This document shows positions 4,573 to 9,983 of a stretch of 9,983 bases of DNA, in pieces. The translations under genes and the position numbers were made by a program. This DNA comes from Candidatus Thorarchaeota archaeon (lineage in GTDB: Archaea; Asgardarchaeota; Thorarchaeia; Thorarchaeales; Thorarchaeaceae): positions 1 to 9,983 of the forward strand of contig JAEORI010000083.1 in assembly GCA_016840965.1 (NCBI GenBank). The letters are read 5' to 3'. Under the pieces are notes generated by a model that was not told the origin of the DNA, did not search any database, and saw only the letters and a list, made by a program, of their open reading frames with translations. Each line of letters begins with the position of its first letter. Within the stretch, counting starts at the first letter, position 1.

Positions 4573-5469
4573 CTGAGTGGGAAACAAGTAGCTGCAAAAC
4601 CAAAGCGTCTTGCCTATGTGCACAGAATATGTGAGCTAAGCAGACGCGGCGATATCAATGCAGTTGCAGAGTCAATCAAGGGCTATTATGCAAACAAGAA
4701 GACACATCCTTGGCATACTATCTACGGAGACATCGAGAAGTATTGGGATAAAGAATACCCTAGGAAAGATGTAACAGATACATTAATGCTGCTGCGAAAT
4801 GCTGTCTTTGGTGCATTTGATGTTCTATCGCTAAGCATTGCATTGGATATTCCCACAGATGAACTCGTCAGGTTATTCACAAACGAAGCCAATTGGAAAG
4901 AGGGACGAAGAAAAGTCAGAGACCGGTGTATTGAAGCTGTAAGCGAATTAATGAAAAAAAGGGAAACCCGCTATTTGATACCATCAGGTCTTAGGCGAGA
5001 TGGAATAGGATTCCTCGTATCTGAAATTGAAGCTGCTGAATTTGAAAGCTTCAGAAGAGCAAAACCAAAGATGAAGAAGAGGTCCAAGAAAAAAGAGATT
5101 CTTGAATTGGGACCTTTGGAGAAGACGAAGCTTGGAAGTAAATTTCTCAAAGAACAGATGGTCATGGAAACTCAATTGGAAAAAGGGGACCAACGAATTC
5201 CTTCAATTCTTGAAGCATACGACCGCTTTCTGGTTGAACTCGAGTTAGATATAACGTCCTTAATTCCGGAACCAGTTCCAACAGAACAGATCACTTTGAA
5301 TGGTACTCCGATAGATGATTTAGAGGATCGAAAGGACGCTCCTGAAAGGAAATCCAGAGAAAAAAGCACTCAGTCTCCATTGACAGATTTTATTGAGGAA
5401 AAACCAGCGCGTTCGAAAAAGAAATCGAAAAAATCTAAGCAAAGAAAAGGGAGGTCTAAGAAAAATTGA
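4573..5469 (+). CDS. Basic protein with a PIP-box-like motif, function unknown
   Basis: About 298 residues if translation starts at CTG 4573 (283 if at GTG 4618). The upstream 15 codons read like protein (SGKQVAAKPKRLAY) and follow a well-placed GGAGG. Residues about 12-165 form a mostly alpha-helical domain with no motif I recognise. A basic patch follows (KMKKRSKKK), then a second helical section to about 225, a disordered acidic/basic linker, and a Lys/Arg-rich tail (RSKKKSKKSKQRKGRSKK) suited to nucleic acid binding. Just before the tail stands QSPLTDFI (bases 5371-5394), which fits the Q-x-x-L-x-x-F-[LI] form of archaeal PCNA-interacting peptides such as that of the RFC large subunit. 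The stop overlaps the next gene's TTG by 4 bases (TTGA), so the pair is co-translated. A cytosolic, DNA-associated role is inferred. Confidence 0.7.
   Translation: MSGKQVAAKPKRLAYVHRICELSRRGDINAVAESIKGYYANKKTHPWHTIYGDIEKYWDKEYPRKDVTDTLMLLRNAVFGAFDVLSLSIALDIPTDELVRLFTNEANWKEGRRKVRDRCIEAVSELMKKRETRYLIPSGLRRDGIGFLVSEIEAAEFESFRRAKPKMKKRSKKKEILELGPLEKTKLGSKFLKEQMVMETQLEKGDQRIPSILEAYDRFLVELELDITSLIPEPVPTEQITLNGTPIDDLEDRKDAPERKSREKSTQSPLTDFIEEKPARSKKKSKKSKQRKGRSKKN
5371..5394 (+). other. PIP-box-like motif QSPLTDFI
   Basis: The codons read Q-S-P-L-T-D-F-I. The known archaeal PIP pattern has Gln at position 1, an aliphatic residue at 4 and an aromatic residue at 7, often with Leu or another large residue at 8. 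The motif sits in a predicted disordered segment near the C-terminus, the usual place for such peptides, directly ahead of a basic tail. Confidence 0.45.
5449..5455 (+). promoter_or_regulatory. SD site for the TTG start at 5466
   Basis: GGGAGGT inside the end of the preceding gene, 10 bases before TTG 5466. It fixes a TTG start that overlaps the upstream TGA as TTGA. Confidence 0.65.
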
Positions 5470-6980
5470 GTAAAAAGAGGAACTCCCTTGACTACCAGTC
5501 ATTAGAACTGAAGGCCTTAAGTGAACTCAAGAAAATTGCCTATGATATTGACTCACCTGATTTAGGCACCATGTATGATGCTATGGGGAGACTTGCATCC
5601 TATAGAACAACAAGGTCTCTTCTACCCAAGGCGATGGAATTACTTGATGCTACTGACCAAAATGTGAAACAAGCTGCATTCACAGTAGCGGGTAAGAATG
5701 TGTTCGGACAATACATTCCAGAGTTATTCGCAAATTTGAAAGACTTGAATCCTGTAGAGAGGGAACAGGTGCTTCAAGGCGTTTATGAGATGTTCTCTCA
5801 GACAGGAGGACCTGAGTCAACATCTGAACAGAAAAATTGGATAAATGCTTTAGAGAATCTTGGTAAAGGTCATCAGCCAACAGACTTTGGTCTGATGAGA
5901 TACTTAGGTGAACCTGGTCATAAATGGGTCGTTAAGCAAATTCGAGAGAATATTGACAACATTTCTCTTGGTGCAGTACCGTCCATCAGGGGATTTCCTG
6001 AGAAGACACGTAATAAGCTTGTTAAACCTCTGGTTGATATTGCATCAAAAAAGAGAAGGGACATGTTACCATACATTTGCGGAATTGTAGATCAGACTAC
6101 ATACAATCATCTTTCTGCCTTTCTTAAAGGCAGTAAATGGCAAGAAAGAGTTGAGATTGTTTCAGCAATATCAACAGCAGGGATTGGAACTACATCAGGT
6201 TTCATAATGGAGTTAGTTGGAGATTCGAACTGGCAAGTTAAACAAGCACTTCTTGAAAATCTCAATATCCAAAGTTCGAAGTTCTCTGCGCTTGCTAAGA
6301 TACTCAATTTCTTGGTAAAAGAAACCCATACGAGAGTCAGAGGCCAAGCTGAGAGAACTCTACTTCTACTCGGTTCAATAAAGTGTCAGGATTCAACTCT
6401 TCTTGAACAAAGACAGAAATTGGAAAAGCAATATAGAGCTCAGCTTCTCAAAGCAGCTCAGAATAACAAGGATCTTGACAGCAAGTGGCTGGGAATTGAG
6501 GTCGAGAAAGTTGATCCAATGGATGAAATAATGCAGAGAGTTACTACCAAAGGTGATTCCTTGGAATTAGAGAAGCCTGACGAACCAGAGCCTGTAGGAG
6601 TATCGCTCTCAGATCTTGCAACACCCTCAACATCAGGAGAAAAAACCATCTTAGAAGAGAAAGAAAAATCAACACTACTGAGTGCTCTTTTGGGAATGCA
6701 GAAGAAATCTATAGAGGAACCTGTGGAAAAACCAGGGATTAAACCTCCAGATCTACCTCTTGATCCTACAATACCTCCTACAAGCAAGTTTCTGTTACTA
6801 TTGCAGCGAATCTCTGAAACAACGGGAAAAGATGTACCTGTAAATGACCTATTAACGAAAGCTGAAGAAGCAGGGATGAGTGCCGATGAGTTTGAAAAAA
6901 CAATGGATGAACTTGAAAAACAGGGAATCATCTATAGGTCTAGCAAAGGGACTGTAAGCTATGTTGACATGGAACTTTGA
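5466..6980 (+). CDS. Helical-repeat (HEAT-like) protein with C-terminal winged helix
   Basis: A 504-residue soluble protein with three parts. Residues about 12-305 are paired amphipathic helices with HEAT/armadillo character, for example SLLPKAMELLDATDQNVKQAA (51-71), IPELFANLKDLNPVEREQVLQ (84-104) and a segment near 243-262 with DSNWQVKQALLENL. Residues about 310-345 are a charged helix. Residues about 350-438 are a Pro/Glu/Ser-rich linker. The last part, about 440-500, looks like a winged helix: FLLLLQRISETTGKDVPV, then DLLTKAEEAGMSADEFEKTM, DELEKQGIIY and a strand pair. This resembles the layout of the MCM C-terminal domain. I recognise no specific family. HEAT domains bind proteins or nucleic acid, and the winged helix suggests DNA or protein contact. 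Translation starts at TTG 5466 with GGGAGGT ahead and a 4-base overlap with the PIP-motif gene, so the two products probably act together. Confidence 0.75.
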   Translation: MSKKRNSLDYQSLELKALSELKKIAYDIDSPDLGTMYDAMGRLASYRTTRSLLPKAMELLDATDQNVKQAAFTVAGKNVFGQYIPELFANLKDLNPVEREQVLQGVYEMFSQTGGPESTSEQKNWINALENLGKGHQPTDFGLMRYLGEPGHKWVVKQIRENIDNISLGAVPSIRGFPEKTRNKLVKPLVDIASKKRRDMLPYICGIVDQTTYNHLSAFLKGSKWQERVEIVSAISTAGIGTTSGFIMELVGDSNWQVKQALLENLNIQSSKFSALAKILNFLVKETHTRVRGQAERTLLLLGSIKCQDSTLLEQRQKLEKQYRAQLLKAAQNNKDLDSKWLGIEVEKVDPMDEIMQRVTTKGDSLELEKPDEPEPVGVSLSDLATPSTSGEKTILEEKEKSTLLSALLGMQKKSIEEPVEKPGIKPPDLPLDPTIPPTSKFLLLLQRISETTGKDVPVNDLLTKAEEAGMSADEFEKTMDELEKQGIIYRSSKGTVSYVDMEL

Positions 6981-7016
6981 TGTTCGAACTCGAAGCAAAG
7001 ACTAATCTTGTCGCCT

Positions 7017-7028
7017 GTGATACATCAC
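7017..7028. promoter_or_regulatory. Small palindrome before the SsnA-like gene
   Basis: GTGATACATCAC, two 5-base arms around AC, 4 bases before the SD at 7033. It could be an operator or chance. No clear TATA box is seen in the 66-base gap, so the gene may be transcribed from upstream. Confidence 0.25.
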
Positions 7029-7032
7029 GAAT

Positions 7033-7037
7033 GGAGG
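7033..7037 (+). promoter_or_regulatory. SD site of the SsnA-like gene
   Basis: GGAGG with 9 bases before ATG 7047. It excludes the nearby ATG 7031, whose 12-codon frame would contain the SD. Confidence 0.7.
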
Positions 7038-7046
7038 AGCTAAGCT

Positions 7047-8378
7047 ATGAGCAACGAACTTCTCATTAAGAATGGAATGATTGTGACTGGTGATAAGAGA
7101 GGAACTGTAATTCAGAAGGGCTATGTTTGGGTTAATGGCTCAAGAATAGCTGAAGTAAGTGAGGGGGAGGCAAAATTCACTGCAGACACAGTTATTGATG
7201 CCTCTGGGTGTGTCGTCATCCCAGGTCTAATCACTGCACACACACATCTCTATGGTATTTTGTTACGCGGAGCCAGTCTTAATATCAAACCCCCAACAGA
7301 TTTTGCTCAAGTCCTACAAAGAGTCTGGTGGCCAGTTGACGAAGCTTTGACTCAGGAGGATGCTTATGCTAGTGCTCTATCAGCAGGAGCTGACATGTTG
7401 AGGAATGGCTCCACATTTTTCGCAGATACATATTCAGGTCCAAATTCGATTGAAGGAAGTCTTAATGAGATTGCACGAGGTACAAAGGAAGTTGGTATTC
7501 GAGGCATTCTTGCATTCGAAATGACCGAGAGAAATAATCCTGATGAAGCCAACAGAGGTTTCCAAGAGAATATCAAGTTCATTAAATCCTGGAAGAAAGA
7601 TGATCTAGTTTCTGGGATGATAAGCCTACATGCATCATTCACAGTAGGTGATGAGATAGTTACGAGAACAGTAGAGGAAGCTAAGCAACTTGATGTTCCT
7701 ATTACAGTTCATACCTCTGAAGGTCTTGTGGATCTCTACCACAATCTAGAAGCAACTGGAGAGAGAACAGTAGAACGATTAGACAGACTTGGTGTTCTTG
7801 GACCTAGGACTGTATTGGCTCATTGCGTCCATGTCAATGATCACGAAATAGACTTGATTTCAAAAAGGAGAGCATCGGTTGCACACAACCCAATGAGCAA
7901 CATGCTAAATGCAGTGGGAGTGGCACCAGTTCCGACTATGCTTAATAAAGGAATCACCGTAGGTCTAGGAAATGACGGATGGATATATGATCCATTTGAA
8001 AACATGAGATGTGCCCTAACTATCCACAGGTTAGCGAGCAGCAACCCGAGTATTATAGGTCCTGAAGATATATTCAGAATGGCCACAATCGAGGGAGCTC
8101 ATTGTTATGGTCTTGGTACGGAACTAGGAAGCATTGAGAAGAGAAAATTAGCAGATATTGTGATATTAGATGGAACCAGAGTTCCAACACCTCTTACTCC
8201 AACATCAGTTGTTGGTCATCTAGTTAACACCTTCAGTGGACGTGATGTTAGAGATGTTGTGGTGAATGGAACGGTTGTGATAAAAGATCAGCATCTGACT
8301 AGGGTATCTGATTCGCATGTTTCGGATATATCAAAAAAGTCAGCTGATGGTCTCTGGTCACGTTTGAATCGTGCTTAA
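7047..8378 (+). CDS. SsnA-like amidohydrolase (MTA/SAH-deaminase / TrzN-type family)
   Basis: A 443-residue metal-dependent hydrolase of the amidohydrolase superfamily, cytoplasmic. The order is classical: an N-terminal beta-sandwich part (about 1-60), a TIM barrel, and a closing beta part (about 365-415, LADIVILDG and VVVNGTVV). Metal ligands are visible as H65 and H67 (AHTHLYG), H222 (VHTSEG, with E225), H259 (LAHCVH) and D310 (GLGNDG). The segments WWPVDEALTQEDAY, SPNAIEGSL-like GPNSIEGSL (131-139), HASFTVGDE and HNPMSN (280-285) resemble SsnA, the putative aminohydrolase found near selenium-dependent molybdenum hydroxylases, more than the SAH deaminases. By family it should deaminate or hydrolyse a purine-like or other nitrogen heterocycle; the substrate is unknown. 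Asn replaces the usual Thr before D310. A strong SD fixes ATG 7047. It follows the helical-repeat gene by 66 bases and ends at a shared terminator. Confidence 0.9.
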   Translation: MSNELLIKNGMIVTGDKRGTVIQKGYVWVNGSRIAEVSEGEAKFTADTVIDASGCVVIPGLITAHTHLYGILLRGASLNIKPPTDFAQVLQRVWWPVDEALTQEDAYASALSAGADMLRNGSTFFADTYSGPNSIEGSLNEIARGTKEVGIRGILAFEMTERNNPDEANRGFQENIKFIKSWKKDDLVSGMISLHASFTVGDEIVTRTVEEAKQLDVPITVHTSEGLVDLYHNLEATGERTVERLDRLGVLGPRTVLAHCVHVNDHEIDLISKRRASVAHNPMSNMLNAVGVAPVPTMLNKGITVGLGNDGWIYDPFENMRCALTIHRLASSNPSIIGPEDIFRMATIEGAHCYGLGTELGSIEKRKLADIVILDGTRVPTPLTPTSVVGHLVNTFSGRDVRDVVVNGTVVIKDQHLTRVSDSHVSDISKKSADGLWSRLNRA

Positions 8379-8389
8379 AAAAGAGATAG

Positions 8390-8406
8390 GTGGGGTTTAA
8401 CCCCAC
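8390..8406. terminator. Palindromic bidirectional terminator between convergent genes
   Basis: GTGGGGTTTAACCCCAC is a perfect inverted repeat with 8-base arms; as RNA it gives a 6-base G:C-rich stem and a 5-base loop. It lies 12 bases after the SsnA-like stop and 5 bases after the stop of the opposing surface protein gene. The A-run on the left and T-rich bases on the right supply short U-tracts for both directions. Confidence 0.7.
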
Positions 8407-8411
8407 TAAAT

Positions 8412-9101
8412 TTACTTTCTACGTATGCAGACAACTGCTCCTAGAATAACTACTACTCCGACACCAATTCCAACATATAGAATATTATCCATAAGTAGTC
8501 CGATGATATCAAGTCCAAGACCATCACGGATCAACGAAACTGTGGTCTTCAATCCGGATGTGCTGTTAGTTGCCTCAAGTACATACCTTGCACAGAATCC
8601 ATCTGACTTCAAATAATGTACATAAAGCGACATTGGATTTCCATCATCAACTCCAGACAGCTTGATGCCCCAAAATGATGAATCATTGATGATAGTGTGA
8701 TTCTCTGTCCACCATACAGAATCCATAGCCAAACTTGCCAAGTGGCTATAATTGCCTGTTGGTACAACAAAGTACCCTCCAATCCCTATGAAGCCAAGAA
8801 AGACAATTGCTTCCAATCCAAGAGCTGTACCATTAGTATAGCATATATCAATGTCAACTACAGGAATTGAGCTCCAATCCGTAAGAGGGTCTGGAATCGA
8901 TCCTGGAGTGGCTTCGACAGTTATATTCACTCCTTCATCAAAGGTAGTTTCACCTTCATCCACGAATGTAAACTGATAGGTGAATTCGTCATTTAACGCT
9001 ACACCCCATGCAAGCCCCTCTGAAGTTGCTGCTGCAACAGGAGAGATAAGGAGCGTAGCTACAAATGACATGACTAGCACAATTTGTAGCGTGCGATTCA
9101 T
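8412..9101 (-). CDS. Cell-surface protein with signal peptide and C-terminal membrane anchor
   Basis: A 229-residue exported protein. Residues 5-25 form a signal peptide with likely cleavage after VAAA. The mature ectodomain starts GLAWGVALNDEFTYQFTF, a beginning similar in style to many small archaeal surface proteins of unknown role. It carries sequons at N59, N90, N117, N134, N139 and N179, two cysteines in the ectodomain (C87 and C170), and an internal hydrophobic stretch (about 96-113). One membrane helix (about 207-226) and a short CIRRK tail end the protein. Topology is type I, outside the cell. I assign no function. AGGAGA lies 7 bases before ATG 9101, and an in-frame TGA directly before the ATG rules out a longer product. 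It is convergent with the SsnA-like gene and divergent from the right-edge amidohydrolase. Confidence 0.8.
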   Translation of the reverse strand: MNRTLQIVLVMSFVATLLISPVAAATSEGLAWGVALNDEFTYQFTFVDEGETTFDEGVNITVEATPGSIPDPLTDWSSIPVVDIDICYTNGTALGLEAIVFLGFIGIGGYFVVPTGNYSHLASLAMDSVWWTENHTIINDSSFWGIKLSGVDDGNPMSLYVHYLKSDGFCARYVLEATNSTSGLKTTVSLIRDGLGLDIIGLLMDNILYVGIGVGVVVILGAVVCIRRK

Positions 9102-9108
9102 TCAATGT

Positions 9109-9114
9109 TCTCCT
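9109..9114 (-). promoter_or_regulatory. SD site of the 229-residue surface protein gene
   Basis: AGGAGA on the minus strand, 7 bases before ATG 9101; a TGA in frame immediately upstream of the ATG confirms the start. Confidence 0.65.
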
Positions 9115-9115
9115 A

Positions 9116-9132
9116 AACCCGCATCTGCGGTT
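9116..9132. promoter_or_regulatory. Palindromic possible operator
   Basis: AACCCGCATCTGCGGTT is an inverted repeat (AAC-CGCA / TGCG-GTT) with one extra C. It lies where the minus-strand transcript should begin, about 25 bases from the TATA-like box, so a bound repressor would block it. As RNA it would be a short stem before the SD. Confidence 0.4.
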
Positions 9133-9150
9133 CACTATGATTGAAACTTG

Positions 9151-9159
9151 ATTATAAAA
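9151..9159. promoter_or_regulatory. TATA-like box in the divergent promoter region
   Basis: ATTATAAAA contains the self-complementary core TTATAA and reads as a TATA box in both directions. On the minus strand it puts a transcript start near 9125, upstream of the SD at 9114. On the plus strand it puts one near 9178-9182, just before ATG 9188 and the right-edge gene. Confidence 0.5.
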
Positions 9160-9187
9160 AAGGTATTCTCATACAGACCCATCCTGA

Positions 9188-9241
9188 ATGGACAGAGTTT
9201 TCTGTTGGAATGATCCCACCGCTATTCGGTGTATAGACTGA
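9188..9241 (+). CDS. Putative 17-residue leader peptide before the right-edge gene
   Basis: ATG 9188 opens a frame MDRVFCWNDPTAIRCID ending at TGA 9239-9241. The stop overlaps CTG 9238, an in-frame codon of the amidohydrolase, as CTGA. It could be a coupled leader, or chance if the amidohydrolase starts at GTG 9229. Confidence 0.2.
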   Translation: MDRVFCWNDPTAIRCID

Positions 9242-9983
9242 TTCCTGAATTTAGTTTTCAAGGACCTATTTTCGATGCTCATATTCATGTCGTTGACACA
9301 GATGCACTTGATATGCTAGTGAGCATCAGTGAACATTTTGGTGTCAAGGAATCACTTCTCATTTGCCACAGTCTAGGAGCCAAGAACTATGCAGAGAAGA
9401 AATACCCTGGACGATTCATCTTAGCAAAATACTTCTCAGGTGCTATGCGGTTTGTTGATGGAGTAGGATCAATAATCAAGGAAATTGCTACACTTCGAGA
9501 TGAGGGCTACCATTTGGCAAAGATGCAATCAGCTCCAATTATGAGGGGGAGAGCTGGTGCGACACAAGATGAGCTCAGAATGGATAAGGATGAGATGGCA
9601 CGGATATTTGATGCTATGAAAGATGAAGGAATTCCATTTCTTCTTCATCTCTCTGATCCAGACACATACTACGCGACAAGGTATACAGATACATCAGTTT
9701 ACACATCTAAAGAGAGAGACCTTGAGGAGCTTGAAGGCGTACTGAAGAGGCATGATACAATGAGGTTCCAATTAGCTCATTTTGGGGCTCAGCCAGAGAT
9801 ACATAGACTTGACAACTTAGCTCGATGGTTTGACACCTATCCAAACTTTATCATCGATACAAGCTCAGCAAGGTGGGTGTCACGGGAACTTAGCAAAGAC
9901 CCAAGGAAAGCAAGGAAATTCATCCTCAAATATCAAAATAGGATTGTATTTGGTACAGATTGTGTTACATGGAGACCTGAAAG
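9229..9983 (+). CDS. Amidohydrolase family 2 (TIM-barrel metal-dependent hydrolase), partial at 3' end
   Basis: At least 251 residues are visible and the gene continues past the right edge. Numbered from GTG 9229, the motif FDAHIHV gives metal ligands H18 and H20 at the end of the first strand. LLHLSDP gives H140, QLAHFGA gives H184 and VFGTDC gives D244. K98 stands in LAKMQSAP on an intermediate strand. This order of histidines and the final Asp is that of the Amidohydro_2 family, which includes decarboxylases and lactone or amide hydrolases; the substrate cannot be told. No signal peptide is present, so it should be cytoplasmic. The start is uncertain: the frame opens after TGA 9211, and GTG 9229 is the first conventional start but has no SD, while CTG 9238 overlaps the 17-codon frame. 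Only the last strand region of the barrel and the C-terminus should be missing. Confidence 0.85.
   Translation, partial: MYRLIPEFSFQGPIFDAHIHVVDTDALDMLVSISEHFGVKESLLICHSLGAKNYAEKKYPGRFILAKYFSGAMRFVDGVGSIIKEIATLRDEGYHLAKMQSAPIMRGRAGATQDELRMDKDEMARIFDAMKDEGIPFLLHLSDPDTYYATRYTDTSVYTSKERDLEELEGVLKRHDTMRFQLAHFGAQPEIHRLDNLARWFDTYPNFIIDTSSARWVSRELSKDPRKARKFILKYQNRIVFGTDCVTWRPE

Noticed and set aside
4551..4634. 27-codon ATG frame (MSLEAECPEW...) across the start of the PIP-motif gene
   Set aside because: Its SD would have to lie upstream of 4551, where none is seen, and GGAGG lies inside it. The overlapping frame from CTG 4573 explains the SD better.
6458..6931. 157-codon minus-strand frame inside the helical-repeat gene
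   Set aside because: It is Ser-rich antisense of a Glu/Pro/Ser-rich linker and winged helix in a gene with good start signals; a shadow frame.

Overview
The window looks archaeal. A stand-alone DUF106/EMC3-like insertase gene, A/T-rich TATA-type promoter boxes, strong GGAGG Shine-Dalgarno (SD) sites, frequent non-ATG starts and two cell-surface proteins (signal peptide, N-glycosylation sequons, C-terminal anchor) all fit an archaeon. A DUF362 iron-sulfur protein and two amidohydrolase-superfamily genes in a moderately AT-rich background make an Asgard (Thorarchaeota-like) genome a reasonable guess. The phylum is inference; no rRNA, tRNA or universal marker gene is present to settle it. I see no CRISPR array, insertion sequence or prophage gene.

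Layout. Positions 1-92 (minus) hold the start of a gene that leaves the window on the left. Positions 93-698 are AT-rich, largely non-coding and contain short direct and inverted repeats. A surface protein gene (699-1670, minus) is divergent from a DUF106 membrane insertase gene (1807-2355, plus). A probable terminator and a long hairpin separate the latter from a DUF362 iron-sulfur protein (2622-3815). Three unrecognised genes follow on the plus strand: a basic coiled-coil protein (3922-4464), a basic protein with a PCNA-binding-like motif (about 4573-5469), and a helical-repeat protein with a C-terminal winged helix (5466-6980). The last two overlap by 4 bases. An SsnA-like amidohydrolase (7047-8378) follows after 66 bases. 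It meets a convergent surface protein gene (8412-9101, minus) across a palindromic terminator. A divergent promoter region then leads to a TIM-barrel amidohydrolase (from about 9229, plus) that runs off the right edge.

How the genes may work together. The clearest co-transcribed block is 4573-6980, probably with 3922-4464 in front and possibly 7047-8378 behind. The motif QSPLTDFI near the C-terminus of the middle protein resembles archaeal PIP boxes. Its partner ends in a winged helix laid out like the MCM C-terminal domain. A chromosome-associated or replication-linked complex is therefore the most interesting hypothesis, but it is only a hypothesis.

Translation starts are unusual. Three plus-strand genes (ATG 2622, GTG 3922, CTG 4573) begin inside an NTGA overlap with a tiny upstream ATG open frame, and each tiny frame starts 26-28 bases after an A/T-rich box. 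Starts here should be treated as provisional.
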